In this document: piece after piece, positions 35,370 through 43,985 of the stretch | How positions within the stretch are numbered: position 1 is the stretch's first letter | Layout of the letters: every line of letters starts with the position of its first letter | Assembly (NCBI RefSeq): GCF_000685155.1 | Contig: NZ_JMIY01000001.1 | Coordinates: 416,414-480,413 of the forward strand | Length of the DNA stretch: 64,000 nt | Reading direction: 5' to 3' | Source of the DNA: Candidatus Methanoperedens nitratireducens | Lineage (GTDB): Archaea; Halobacteriota; Methanosarcinia; Methanosarcinales; Methanoperedenaceae | Notes under the pieces: generated by a model | Seen by the model: only the letters and a program-made list of their open reading frames with translations | Database searches by the model: none | Told to the model about the DNA's origin: nothing | Translations under genes and position numbers: made by a program

Positions 35370-35442
35370 GTTCGTTATACGACGAACCAGATAAGCGGGT
35401 TCTTTTTTCCACCAAAACCACCCACTCCCCTCCCGCTTATCT
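35370..35442 (+). ncRNA. Candidate structured small RNA, element B (two hairpins, C-rich loop)
   Basis: First a short hairpin GTTCGT (35370-35375) / ACGAAC (35382-35387). Then an 11-bp perfect stem AGATAAGCGGG (35389-35399) / CCCGCTTATCT (35432-35442) with a 32-nt loop holding CTTTTTT (35402-35408) and CCCACTCCCC (35421-35430). TATTTAAG at 35340-35347 lies about 26 bp before 35370. It is in the divergent region between the flippase-like gene and the mtr operon, upstream of the mtr promoter. Confidence 0.6.
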
Positions 35443-35515
35443 TACTCCTCTTACTTACCACAGAAAACTGCTGGATCAAAACAATTGCGCATCGGAAGAT
35501 AAGCTAAAAGGAAAG

Positions 35516-35530
35516 GTTTATAATATATAA
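35516..35530 (+). promoter_or_regulatory. Probable mtr operon promoter
   Basis: TTTATAATATATAAT preceded by purine-rich GGAAAGG forms a good BRE/TATA pair. A start about 26 bp downstream would leave a leader of roughly 50-60 nt before mtrE, which has a strong AAAGGAGG ribosome site at 35583-35590. Confidence 0.6.
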
Positions 35531-35599
35531 TAAGGTAGTTCAGTAAAAACTGGTCTTTATGGTCTTTAATGGTAATTTTAATAAAGGAGGATATAATAA

Positions 35600-36496
35600 A
35601 TGGTATTAGATTTAACCATGAGCATGGCTGTACTGGCACTCATGGGAGCGCTTGCTATGATTGCAGGAAGCCTTGAGGATCTAGAATCCGATGTGGGCTC
35701 CCAGAGCAACCCGAACTCCCAGGTACAGTTGGCCCCACAGATGAATTTTCTGCACAGAATCTATAATAAAGCGATCTCAGGTGAGCCTGTAAGCAACGGT
35801 CTTTCCGCAGTGATCGCTGGTACAGTAACTGTAGTGTTTTTAAATGCTAATTTCAATGTATTGACAGCAATAGCACTGGGCGCTACTGTCGGTGCAATCG
35901 TACTGGGTATTTTTGCAACAACCGCATACGCAGGCCGGGTATCCAGTCAGACAAGGTTCAAGCAGCCCCTGTACATGGATATTATGAGATATACCACACC
36001 CTCAATAATAGCGCATAATTTCATTATGAATTTCTGTCTTGTGGCATTAGCGTATATCCAGTATACCATACTTGGACACCCGTTCTCGATCCCCTTTCTG
36101 GCATTGATATGGGGAATAACAGCAGGAGCAGTCGGTTCTTCAGCCGGGGACGTGCATTACGGAGGAGAGCGGGAATTCCAGAACCGTGAGTTCGGATGCG
36201 GCCTCAATACATCGCTTTCAGGGCGGATAGTAAGGAGGGCGGAATCAGGGCTCAGGAACAGCATCGATAATGTCTGGTTCTGCGCTAAATTAGGAGGTCC
36301 GGCAACAGGGATTGCCCTTGGTCTTGTTGTATTTTTGAGCAACTGGCCCACAATAGCTGTTCAAGAGTATAGCTGGAGTGCCGTAATTGTGGGTTTTATG
36401 ATCGTGCTTTTGCTGATTATCGCAAACAGGCTGGTAGAGTATAATGCTAAGAAAACATACGGTCCGTATAAAGAAGAAAAGGAGGCTGCAGCATAA
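35600..36496 (+). CDS. mtrE: Methyl-H4MPT:CoM methyltransferase subunit E
   Basis: Membrane subunit of the Na+-translocating Mtr complex. 298 residues with about six helices; the family-type segments DVGSQSNPNSQVQLAPQMNFLHRIYNKAISGEPVSNGL and GDVHYGGEREFQNREFGCGLNTSLSGRIVRRAESGLRNSIDNVWF are present. It is first in the operon and its stop overlaps the mtrD start (TAATG). A strong ribosome site fits high expression. MtrE together with C and D is thought to form the Na+ path. Confidence 0.98.
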   Translation: MVLDLTMSMAVLALMGALAMIAGSLEDLESDVGSQSNPNSQVQLAPQMNFLHRIYNKAISGEPVSNGLSAVIAGTVTVVFLNANFNVLTAIALGATVGAIVLGIFATTAYAGRVSSQTRFKQPLYMDIMRYTTPSIIAHNFIMNFCLVALAYIQYTILGHPFSIPFLALIWGITAGAVGSSAGDVHYGGEREFQNREFGCGLNTSLSGRIVRRAESGLRNSIDNVWFCAKLGGPATGIALGLVVFLSNWPTIAVQEYSWSAVIVGFMIVLLLIIANRLVEYNAKKTYGPYKEEKEAAA

Positions 36497-37230
36497 TGGT
36501 AGAGGCATTACTTGATCCATCGACACTGACGAGCATCCTTCTGATAGCCATCAGCGGAACCCTCATATGTATCGCTGTGCACTTCGTGCCTGTCGGGGGT
36601 GCGCCGGCAGCAATGGCGCAGGCAACAGGTATAGGCACGGGCACAGTAGAACTTGCAGCAGGCTCAGGACTGGTGGGACTGATCACAGCAAGCTACATGA
36701 ATGCTAATGTTCCTGATGCACCGATGGCTTTAATACTGGGTGCAGGAGCGATGGGCTCCATGATAATGATATCAAGCGCTATGTTTGTAGGCGGTTTGAT
36801 CTACGCTTATGGCGTGGGAGTTCCATTTGCTTCAGCCCAGATTAAACGCGATCCCTTTACAGGAACACGTCAGGATATCTATATGTCAAAAGGAACGCAG
36901 GGACAGGGACTTCCGACAATATGTTTCGTAAGCGGAGTAATAGGCGCAGGGCTTGGCGGCATTGGAGGCGCATTGATATACTATGTATTATATGGAATAT
37001 ACGAACCTCTGATCAGCCCAACAAGCGCTGCTGCTGTAGCAGGTGTATTTACCGTTGGTGTTTTCTATGTTAATGCTGTCATCCCCTCATATGGTGTGGG
37101 CGGAACAATAGAAGGGTTCCATGATCCCAAGTTCAGGCGTGTTCTTCCAAAGGATACAGTCACAAGCTTTGTTGTGAGCCTGATCAGTGGTGTTGTTGCA
37201 GTATTGATCGCCGGAGGGATGGTAACATGA
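36496..37230 (+). CDS. mtrD: Methyl-H4MPT:CoM methyltransferase subunit D
   Basis: Membrane subunit, 244 residues, about six helices. Typical segments: HFVPVGGAPAAMAQATGIGTGTVELAAGSGLVGLITASYMNANVPDAPMALILGAGAMGSMIMI and IPSYGVGGTIEGFHDPKFRR. It overlaps mtrE by one base at the start and mtrC by ATGA at the end, so translation is coupled along the operon. It contributes to the Na+-translocating membrane part of Mtr. Confidence 0.98.
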   Translation: MVEALLDPSTLTSILLIAISGTLICIAVHFVPVGGAPAAMAQATGIGTGTVELAAGSGLVGLITASYMNANVPDAPMALILGAGAMGSMIMISSAMFVGGLIYAYGVGVPFASAQIKRDPFTGTRQDIYMSKGTQGQGLPTICFVSGVIGAGLGGIGGALIYYVLYGIYEPLISPTSAAAVAGVFTVGVFYVNAVIPSYGVGGTIEGFHDPKFRRVLPKDTVTSFVVSLISGVVAVLIAGGMVT

Positions 37231-38018
37231 GCGACCACAAAGACATTCCCCCCAATACACTGATGTTATTCGGTGTGATCGGAGGATTAATTGGAATATA
37301 CCTCACATATTTCTCATATATATCGCCCTATTTTTCTATAGCAGGAGCGCTTGGGGCAATCTGCGCCGTGATATGGGGTGCTGATGCTGTAAGGCGTGTT
37401 GCTAAATACGGTCTCGGGACAGGTGTACCCTCGATCGGGCAGATAGCTCTCGGAATGGGTATAGTTGCATCCATGTTCGGTCTTGCAATAGTAAAGCCAC
37501 TGCCACTTGCAGGTCCGATAGTTGCACTAATAACTGCATCGCTAATTGGATTAATAATAGGCCTGTTCGCCCAGTATGTAATAAAGATGAAGATCCCGGT
37601 GATGGTTCGCTGCATGACTGAGATAGCGGCGGCAGGTTCTATTATTATTGTAGGCTACAGTGCTGCAGTAGCAGGAAATTTCGAGTTCGTTAGCAGTATC
37701 ATTCCCAGGGTTTTTGATAACGGCATAATACTCGTAGTTTTCTGGGCAGGGGCGGTCGCGATCCTGCATCCATTCAATGCCACGCTTGGACCTGATGAGA
37801 CGCAGAAGAGGCTTATATATATTGCAGGCTCAACAGGAGCAATCACCATGACTATAATAGGTATAGCATCGACCATGACCCTTGGAGCAGTAGGGGGAGT
37901 CACAGTAGTACTTGGAATAATCCTGTGGGTCATATTCTACAAGAAATTCTGGGATGAGGTCTATAAGGATTCAGCATCAGTAGTCGGAACAGGATTGATC
38001 CCAAAAACGGAGGCATAA
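37227..38018 (+). CDS. mtrC: Methyl-H4MPT:CoM methyltransferase subunit C
   Basis: Membrane subunit, 263 residues, about seven helices. Family segments include WGADAVRRVAKYGLGTGVPSIGQIALGMG, GPIVALITASLIGLIIGLFAQYVIKMKIPVMVRCMTEIAAAG and HPFNATLGPDETQKRLIYIAGSTGAITM. Its start overlaps mtrD. With D and E it forms the membrane core on which the cytoplasmic corrinoid subunit A sits. Confidence 0.98.
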   Translation: MSDHKDIPPNTLMLFGVIGGLIGIYLTYFSYISPYFSIAGALGAICAVIWGADAVRRVAKYGLGTGVPSIGQIALGMGIVASMFGLAIVKPLPLAGPIVALITASLIGLIIGLFAQYVIKMKIPVMVRCMTEIAAAGSIIIVGYSAAVAGNFEFVSSIIPRVFDNGIILVVFWAGAVAILHPFNATLGPDETQKRLIYIAGSTGAITMTIIGIASTMTLGAVGGVTVVLGIILWVIFYKKFWDEVYKDSASVVGTGLIPKTEA

Positions 38019-38020
38019 AT

Positions 38021-38332
38021 ATGGGCCATATACGAGCAGTACCAGAGCTGCACCTGATATTAAATCCATCAACAGGCGTAATTGCAGAGGAGCGGGAAGA
38101 TGTGGTTGAGTACTCACTGGATGCTGTGAAAACACAACTTGATGAACTGGATAACATTGTAACAGATATGATGAACCAGCTTTCACCCACATCACCATTG
38201 CTGAGCATGTTCCCGGGAAGAGAGAGAGCCTCGTATAACGCAGGAATAGTCACCAATGCATTCTACGGCGCAGTAGTAGGATTTATAATCACCTTTTTAC
38301 TGCTTATTCTGTTGAAGATAGGAGGAATATAA
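38021..38332 (+). CDS. mtrB: Methyl-H4MPT:CoM methyltransferase subunit B
   Basis: 103 residues with one C-terminal membrane anchor (GAVVGFIITFLLLILLKIGG). The cytoplasmic part has the family-type SGAAPELH-like start (HIRAVPELHLILNPSTGVIAEEREDVVEYSLDAVKTQLDELD) and YNAGIVTNAFYGAVVG. It lies 2 bp after mtrC and abuts mtrA. It is a small structural subunit of the complex. Confidence 0.96.
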   Translation: MGHIRAVPELHLILNPSTGVIAEEREDVVEYSLDAVKTQLDELDNIVTDMMNQLSPTSPLLSMFPGRERASYNAGIVTNAFYGAVVGFIITFLLLILLKIGGI

Positions 38333-39055
38333 ATGGTAAATAAGGTAAAACCTGCTGATGGCTGGCCTGTTGTTAAAGGAGAATACGAGGCCGGGAATCC
38401 TGAGAATCCTGTAGCTGTGAGCACATGCGGGTCGCATCTTAAGGGTGCTGCACAGCTGGCAGCAGGTGCTGCGATTACAGGGTCGCAAAAAACAGAGAAT
38501 CTCGGAATTGAGAAGATAGTGGCCAACGTTATATCCAATCCCAATATACGCTTCCTGCTTGTTACGGGGGCAGAGGTCAAGGGTCACATATCAGGTGAAG
38601 CTATAATAATGCTTCATAAAAACGGTATAAAAGATAATCGGATTGTTGGGTCGACAGGAGCTATACCTTATATTGAGAACCTGCCTGATGATGCCATAAA
38701 GAGATTCCAGGCCCAGGTGCAGGTATTTGATATGATCGGCACTGAGGATGAGGGGGCAATAATCGCCAAGATAAAGGAACTTGCTTCAAAAGACCCCGGG
38801 GCCTTTGAGGGCGAGCCCATGATTATCCAGGTCGGTGAGAAGGAAGAAGTTGCTGAGGTGGGCGGTGTAAAGCCCATGTCAGCCGAAATAGCCACCATAC
38901 AGGCAAGGATTAAGGGAATCCAGCACCAGACCATAGAGATAGGCAACCTGAACAAACTGATGTCCGGGATCTATACAGGAAAGATAGAGGGCATAATGAT
39001 CGGCCTGGTTGTCGGGTTAACGGTCCTTGGAATAGTGATATTCGGAGGTATGTAG
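38333..39055 (+). CDS. mtrA: Methyl-H4MPT:CoM methyltransferase subunit A (corrinoid)
   Basis: Carries the cobamide that accepts the methyl group. The N-terminal domain [32 protein letters not shown] is typical; the corrinoid ligand His85 lies in [19 protein letters not shown]-terminal membrane anchor ([21 protein letters not shown]) is present. 240 residues, normal length. Cobalt oxidation state and His ligation changes are believed to drive Na+ transport. The nearby cobT gene at the end of this window is relevant to corrinoid supply. Confidence 0.98.
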   Translation: MVNKVKPADGWPVVKGEYEAGNPENPVAVSTCGSHLKGAAQLAAGAAITGSQKTENLGIEKIVANVISNPNIRFLLVTGAEVKGHISGEAIIMLHKNGIKDNRIVGSTGAIPYIENLPDDAIKRFQAQVQVFDMIGTEDEGAIIAKIKELASKDPGAFEGEPMIIQVGEKEEVAEVGGVKPMSAEIATIQARIKGIQHQTIEIGNLNKLMSGIYTGKIEGIMIGLVVGLTVLGIVIFGGM

Positions 39056-39056
39056 A

Positions 39057-39275
39057 ATGGCAGAGAAAGAATATGAATACGGGAAAGGTGTACCTATGGT
39101 AGTAACCCCCTCAATGGCGGCTATTGAATCAATGATAGAAGATCTCAGATACAGGGGACAGCTCATTGCGAGAAACCAGAAACTTGAATCAGGGGTTGGT
39201 TCCACAGGAGTAATAGGATTCATAATCGGGTTTTTTATCGTTATGATGATGGTACTGGTTCCGGTACTGAGGTGA
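39057..39275 (+). CDS. mtrF: Methyl-H4MPT:CoM methyltransferase subunit F
   Basis: 72 residues. In some genomes MtrF resembles the C-terminal part of MtrA. The segment [34 protein letters not shown] followed by a single membrane helix ([21 protein letters not shown]) fits. It starts 1 bp after the mtrA stop and precedes mtrG by 4 bp. Confidence 0.95.
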   Translation: MAEKEYEYGKGVPMVVTPSMAAIESMIEDLRYRGQLIARNQKLESGVGSTGVIGFIIGFFIVMMMVLVPVLR

Positions 39276-39279
39276 TAAA

Positions 39280-39549
39280 ATGGCAGATAAAGTCCCAACA
39301 GTAATCGTAGATCCTGAGGATTACAAGAATATACTGCAGAAATTGAATGATATTGAGGAGAAGATTGAATTTACCAGTTCAGAGATACACCAGAGATATG
39401 GGAAAAAGATTGGAAGAGATATTGGCATTTTGTACGGAATATCCACGGCTCTGGTGATAATCGTGGTATATCTATTGCTGGTGCTCTCACCACTAATTTC
39501 AGATCCAAGATTACTCGATATAATCAAGAGGGCATTAGGGTTAAGTTAA
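39280..39549 (+). CDS. mtrG: Methyl-H4MPT:CoM methyltransferase subunit G
   Basis: 89 residues. A coiled-coil-like cytoplasmic part (YKNILQKLNDIEEKIEFTSSEIHQRYGKKIGRDIGILYG) is followed by one membrane helix (TALVIIVVYLLLVLSPL). The ribosome site is GGTGATAA overlapping the preceding stop. It is the standard order mtrFGH of the Methanosarcina-type operon. Confidence 0.96.
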   Translation: MADKVPTVIVDPEDYKNILQKLNDIEEKIEFTSSEIHQRYGKKIGRDIGILYGISTALVIIVVYLLLVLSPLISDPRLLDIIKRALGLS

Positions 39550-39562
39550 ATGAGGTGCTAAG

Positions 39563-40513
39563 ATGTTCAGATTTGATAAGAAACAAGAAGTTTTTGAATT
39601 CGGCAAGATAAAAGTCGGCGGACAGCCGGGAGAGTACCCCACAGTACTGGTCAGTACGATGTTCTATGGAAAACATAAGATTGTAACTGATGAGGACAAA
39701 GGTATCTTTGATAAAGAGAAGGCTGAGAGTCTGTGGAAAGTGCAGGAAGAGATGGGAGACCAGACAGGGCTTCCATATTTCAACCAGATTGTAGGGGAAG
39801 CTCCTGAAGCTATTAAAAGGTATATCGACTGGTTTGTGGATATATGTGATGATGTCCCGTTCCTTGTGGATTCCTCTGTCCCCAGTGTAAGGGCAGAAGC
39901 AGCAAAATACGTCTCAGAGATAGGTGTAGCGCCGCGCGCAATACATAACTCGATCAATGCGAGTACAGGTCCTGAGGAGATCAAAGCACTCAAAGAGAGC
40001 GATCTTGACTCTGCCATTGTGCTTGCATTTAATGCCACGAACCCGAGTGTTGAGGGCAAGATGGAGATCCTTGAAAAAGGCGGTACCGGACAGACAAAGG
40101 GAATGCTTGAGGTTGCAAAGGAGGTCGGGATCACAAGACCGCTCATAGATGTGGCAGCAACACCCCTCGGAGCAGGCTCTGGAGCTACAATAAGATCTAT
40201 CCTTGCTATTAAAGGGAAACTCGGGCTTCCTGCAGGCGGAGGATTCCATAATATGGCTTCTGCCTGGGACTGGCTTAAGAAAATAAAGAAAACAGATAAA
40301 GAGAGTTACCTTGAGATGTATCCTCCCACTGATATAGGCACAAACCTTGTGGCCCAGGTAATGGGTGCGAACTTCCTTCTATATGGTCCTATTGAGAACG
40401 TGAAGCGCATATTCCCTGCAGCAGCAATGGTTGATATCATGCTGGCAGAGACCGCAAAGGACCTTGGCATGAGCACGCTGGCAGAGGTACATCCTATAAA
40501 GAAACTGGTGTGA
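39563..40513 (+). CDS. mtrH: Methyl-H4MPT:CoM methyltransferase subunit H
   Basis: Soluble subunit that transfers methyl from methyl-H4MPT to the corrinoid of MtrA. The TIM-barrel methyltransferase has GGQPGEYPTVLVSTMFYGKHKIV, VPFLVDSSVPSVRAEAAKYVSEIG, INASTGPEEIKALKESDLDSAIVLAFNATNPSVEGKMEILEKGGTGQTKGMLEVA and HNMASAWDWLKKIK. 316 residues, normal. GAGGTG precedes the ATG. It ends the operon; the next gene, 46 bp on, is a damaged methyltransferase. Confidence 0.98.
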   Translation: MFRFDKKQEVFEFGKIKVGGQPGEYPTVLVSTMFYGKHKIVTDEDKGIFDKEKAESLWKVQEEMGDQTGLPYFNQIVGEAPEAIKRYIDWFVDICDDVPFLVDSSVPSVRAEAAKYVSEIGVAPRAIHNSINASTGPEEIKALKESDLDSAIVLAFNATNPSVEGKMEILEKGGTGQTKGMLEVAKEVGITRPLIDVAATPLGAGSGATIRSILAIKGKLGLPAGGGFHNMASAWDWLKKIKKTDKESYLEMYPPTDIGTNLVAQVMGANFLLYGPIENVKRIFPAAAMVDIMLAETAKDLGMSTLAEVHPIKKLV

Positions 40514-40559
40514 AGACACCAATTCTTTTTTTATTGAGTTTAGAACCTATCTGAACGCG

Positions 40560-41222
40560 ATGGACAGAATAGCGCGCTCAGTAAACCAGTTGTATGAGAG
40601 ATACCCCTATCCTTCCCTTCCTATCCGCAGTGAACATGACCTTATCATCAAACTCCATGCCAATGTTATGTCAAAGATCCTTGCTACGGCAGAATTGGTG
40701 CCGGAATCACTCTCAGGAAAGGAAATCCTGGATGCAGGTTGTGGCACAGGGGAGAAGTCATGCTATTTCTCATACTACGTCTTCTGTCTTGGAGTGCTGC
40801 ACCATACCAGTGGTCCCTATCTGCGTTTTTGTGTACTTGCAGATCTGTGCAAACCCGGCGGGACTGTGACAGTAGGGCTATATAACCGATACGGCAGGCT
40901 TGTGCACAGGATCAGAAGATTGCAGATAGGATTGAATGCAGGTGAGAATATTGATAAGAGACTGGAATATGTTGAAAGATCGATCTACAGAAGAAAACTG
41001 AAAAGCACACATGAGCAAGCTTATGCGGCAGATAAGTACGTCAATCCCTATGAGAGCTACCACTCAGTGGGCGAGGTGCTCGGGTGGTTTGATAAAAACG
41101 ATATTACATACACAGGATCGTATCCACATACAGGTACCGGGAGATTCCATGCATTGTCTGCCCAGTTGAAGTGGTTGATTAAAAGAAACGGATTTTTTAT
41201 CATATCGGGAAGAAAAAATTGA
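40560..41222 (+). pseudogene. SAM-dependent methyltransferase with internal deletion
   Basis: The frame begins NQLYERYPYPSLPIRSEHD, a known start of a class I methyltransferase subgroup, and reaches motif I (ILDAGCGTGEKSCYFS). It then jumps directly to YYVFCLGVLHHTS, which is motif IV/V. The SAM-adenosine and acidic-loop segment normally between them (roughly 60-70 residues) is absent, although the frame stays open. The C-terminal half is otherwise intact (KPGGTVTVGLYNRYGRLVHRIRRLQ). It cannot bind SAM normally, so it is probably a decaying gene or has a changed role. It could also be a sequencing or assembly artefact. Confidence 0.6.
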
Positions 41223-41347
41223 AGGTAGCGGCAGTCAGTGAATAACAGTACTGCAAATCATGATATCATAATAACCATAACAGTTATAACTACAAGATTA
41301 AATATAGAAAAACAAGGATCCAAATTACTGAAGAAGGTCGAAGCTGT

Positions 41348-41662
41348 ATGGAAAACGGAATGAAGGCAAAAAGCATATTTCTAATATCAATTGCATTCGG
41401 GTTGTTCTACTTCGGTGACATTATTACTACTTTCTGGATTTTAAAAAACGGAGGGTACGAATTAAACAGGTATATGGCAGCGATTGGATTTAACGGGTTT
41501 GTTATTTTTAAAACTATTTTGATAGTGATATTCAGCCTGATGATATACTATCTCGATAGATTCAAGTTCTACAGGGAATCAGGGATGATAATAGGCATGG
41601 TCCTGATGTCCGGGCTGCTTGCTACTCTATACAACCTGGGTTTTTATGGTTTTGGCAGATGA
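41348..41662 (+). CDS. Small membrane protein (DUF5658-like)
   Basis: 104 residues with about three membrane helices. The segment FYFGDIITTFWILKNGGYELNRYM has the conserved Asp and Glu/Asn pattern of DUF5658-like proteins, and the two later helices are KTILIVIFSLMIYYL and IIGMVLMSGLLATLYNLGFYGF. The function is unknown. An AAGG ribosome site precedes the ATG at 41348. It stands alone between the damaged methyltransferase and a palindromic repeat. Confidence 0.7.
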   Translation: MENGMKAKSIFLISIAFGLFYFGDIITTFWILKNGGYELNRYMAAIGFNGFVIFKTILIVIFSLMIYYLDRFKFYRESGMIIGMVLMSGLLATLYNLGFYGFGR

Positions 41663-41680
41663 TTGGTAGAAAAATGTAAG

Positions 41681-41745
41681 AAACCGCAGATAGACGCAGA
41701 TGAACGCGGATTACTTCATCGTGTGTCTGCGTCAATCCGCGGTTT
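41681..41745. repeat. Palindromic repeat of the ACGCAGAT/ACGCGGAT type
   Basis: Arms AAACCGCAGATAGACGCAGAT (41681-41701 region; 21 bases described by position) and CGTCAATCCGCGGTTT (41730-41745) pair with few mismatches and enclose ACGCGGATTACTTC-like sequence. Units of the form ACGCAGAT and ACGCGGAT occur in intergenic hairpins of many bacteria and archaea. It lies after the small membrane-protein gene. The element at 15360 is a more degenerate relative. Confidence 0.6.
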
Positions 41746-41781
41746 ACCACTAAAGGAAGAGCGGTGAGCCGCCAGCACTCC

Positions 41782-42660
41782 CTACTTTGAGAACTTGAAG
41801 TTCGCTATGTGAGAAGTGCCATCATCCAGCTTTACGACAAGTTGTCGGCAGGTGTCAGTCCAGGTTTTATCGGTCTTCCAGACATAGTTATACTGATCTG
41901 TGGTGGCGTTGTAGGAGAGGCTGCTCGATCCTGCAGTGATAGTTTCATCGATGCCATCGGCAATGTCTATTGAACCACACGTAATCAACTCCGACTTCGG
42001 ATAACCTTCTGCGAAGATATCCAGTCCCTGGTCACCGTCCAGGCTGAACTTCACTGGTATGGCACTCCCGGCTTTGACAACGTTCAGTATTGGAGGGTTT
42101 TCGACCGGACGGAAGAAGCCACTGAAGGTATAGGTGGATAGTTGCGAAACAACGGTCACGTTATAGGCGCTGGAATAGCGTGCTCCAAGCTTTGCACCTG
42201 TTGGGTTTGTGTTCGTAATATTGAAGACACCAATGGCCAGTGTGTATGGTCCTCCAGGAGTCTCTCCAGCGGCAACTGAGACATTACCCGAAGTGCTGAA
42301 GTTGTTCGCTGGATCTTGAGCCTCACGCGGGCTAACAGTAAATTCCTCGGGGTTGGATCCGGTGAAGACGCCGCCAGAGAGCGTCCAGTCTCGGTAGACC
42401 TCAAAGGTGGCCGTACCGTTCTGTTTCCCGGAGACTGATATATTAATAGTTATAGCTTCGCTTTGACCTGGAGCGAGCTCAACGCTATCGATTGGCGCTG
42501 TGACATCTACCACTGAGACATCGGCATCGCTTGCCACAGCCGCCCAGGCCATGAGCCCGATTATTAATACCACGCTCAGCGCCGCCGTCCTCTGTGTCCG
42601 TCCCCTGTAGAGACTGGATTTGATGGATATAAGACCATCTCTTATTGTATTTTTACTCAT
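41782..42660 (-). CDS. Secreted PxKF-domain protein
   Basis: About 292 residues. The N-terminus has a basic stretch then a hydrophobic signal (AALSVVLIIGLMAWAAVA). A middle Ig-like region (VDVTAPIDSVELAPGQSEAITINISVSGKQNG) is followed by the C-terminal PxKF domain: SAIPVKFSLDGDQGLDIF, then YNYVWKTDKTWTDTCRQLVVKLDDGTSHIANFKF. This domain is typical of secreted actinobacterial and Chloroflexi proteins, so acquisition from bacteria is likely. The start MSKNTIRDG at 42660 follows GGGAGGAAAC; the longer frame lacks a ribosome site. Function unknown, probably surface. Confidence 0.8.
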   Translation of the reverse strand: MSKNTIRDGLISIKSSLYRGRTQRTAALSVVLIIGLMAWAAVASDADVSVVDVTAPIDSVELAPGQSEAITINISVSGKQNGTATFEVYRDWTLSGGVFTGSNPEEFTVSPREAQDPANNFSTSGNVSVAAGETPGGPYTLAIGVFNITNTNPTGAKLGARYSSAYNVTVVSQLSTYTFSGFFRPVENPPILNVVKAGSAIPVKFSLDGDQGLDIFAEGYPKSELITCGSIDIADGIDETITAGSSSLSYNATTDQYNYVWKTDKTWTDTCRQLVVKLDDGTSHIANFKFSK

Positions 42661-42872
42661 TTTTGTTTCCTCCCTTTTTGTGAATGATGCAAACAGCACT
42701 GTAAAGATACAAGTTCACCCCTCTCTTTACCGGTCTGTTCACCAGACACTTTAGTTTCTTAAAATAGTACTCTGGTTATTTAAACCTTTCCACTTTAGAA
42801 ATATTTTAATAATTCTAATGATCATTATACTAAGGTGTACGGCTTTTTTCATAACTTTAATTTTGTCTGAAC

Positions 42873-43985
42873 TCAAACCTCCGCCGAAGGCGGCGCTGTC
42901 CGGGTTCCGGGGCTTGCCCCAGTGCTATAATTAATCTCCCAGTACTCCTTGAAAGTCACCCATAACTCAGGCAGGTGCTCCTGCAATAGCTCATTTGAGG
43001 TATAACATGCATCCAGTCTTTTCCTTTTCTCAAGCGCTCTTTTCAGCGGCCCTCCAAGCAGCCTGTTAATCCTGGTCTCATATTGCGCAAGTATTGTCAG
43101 ATCATCGTTTTCGAGGGCTTTTACTACCGTATTCCCTGCGATCTCCCCGGCGAGCATTGCATTATTGATGCCTGCGCCCGTGATTGGATCAGCCATACCA
43201 GCGCTGTCGCCGGCAAGCAGGATATTGCCATAACAGAGTTTCTCCCTGAGACCGCCTATCGGCAGGGCGCCGGTTATATACTCTGTTTTTATGCCAGAAA
43301 GCCGTCCTGCGATATGGGAATGACTGATAAATTCATCCAGGTATGCGCGCGGGGATTTTAAGCCTGGGCCTTCAGTGATCCCGAGGCCCACTCTGGCGCA
43401 ATCCTCTCCAGTCGGGTAGATCCATACGTATCCCCCGGGCGCATGATCTGAATCAAAAAAAATCTCACATGTTCGGGCCAGGGTTTTGATCCCTTTGAGG
43501 TGGTACTGGGCGCAGACTGCGAATCTATGCTGCTGCAGTCCCAGAAGTGATGCAGTTTTTGAAAAAACACCATCTGCACCAACGATTAATTTTCCATATG
43601 CTTTCTCATATGTCTTTCCATCCCGAAATTTAATCCCTCCAGATATAAGCTCTGTCAGTGGCGAATCCCACCTGATCTCTGCGCCAGCTTCTTTCGCCCT
43701 CTGAGCAAGTGCCGTATCAAACATCGGTCTATCTACCACAAGACCGTTCAGTTCAAAATCATGAAACGATAGATCAGGAAGATACGTGCGCATTTTTGTT
43801 ATTTTTGACTGGATAACAGAATCATCGGGTAATTCCATATTAATCGTGCGGCTGATGTATCCTGCACACGGCGATCGGCATGATGTATATCTCTCCAGTA
43901 CCAGTACACGATATCCTGCCCGAGCTGCGGCTGCTGCAGTAATAGATCCGGCAGGTCCTGCACCGATCACAATAACATCATACAT
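42873..43985 (-). CDS. Geranylgeranyl reductase family flavoprotein
   Basis: FAD enzyme that saturates isoprenoid chains of archaeal ether lipids, or a relative. The Rossmann FAD start YDVIVIGAGPAGSITAAAAARAGYRVLVLE is complete; the family has RSPCAGYISRT and a second FAD segment GNILLAGDSAGMADPITGAGINNAMLAGEIAG, both present. The start ATG at 43985 overlaps the stop of the lipoate ligase gene (TGATG), which suggests coupled translation; the longer frame begins within that gene. It could be a digeranylgeranylglycerophospholipid reductase or act on another isoprenoid. The context with lipoate ligase is unexplained. Confidence 0.9.
   Translation of the reverse strand: MYDVIVIGAGPAGSITAAAAARAGYRVLVLERYTSCRSPCAGYISRTINMELPDDSVIQSKITKMRTYLPDLSFHDFELNGLVVDRPMFDTALAQRAKEAGAEIRWDSPLTELISGGIKFRDGKTYEKAYGKLIVGADGVFSKTASLLGLQQHRFAVCAQYHLKGIKTLARTCEIFFDSDHAPGGYVWIYPTGEDCARVGLGITEGPGLKSPRAYLDEFISHSHIAGRLSGIKTEYITGALPIGGLREKLCYGNILLAGDSAGMADPITGAGINNAMLAGEIAGNTVVKALENDDLTILAQYETRINRLLGGPLKRALEKRKRLDACYTSNELLQEHLPELWVTFKEYWEINYSTGASPGTRTAPPSAEV

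Noticed and set aside
34372-35421. Longer N-terminus of the flippase-like protein starting at 35421
   Set aside because: The extra 39 residues look unlike the family and would run through the hairpin at 35389-35442; MVKRLIKF at 35304 is a normal start.
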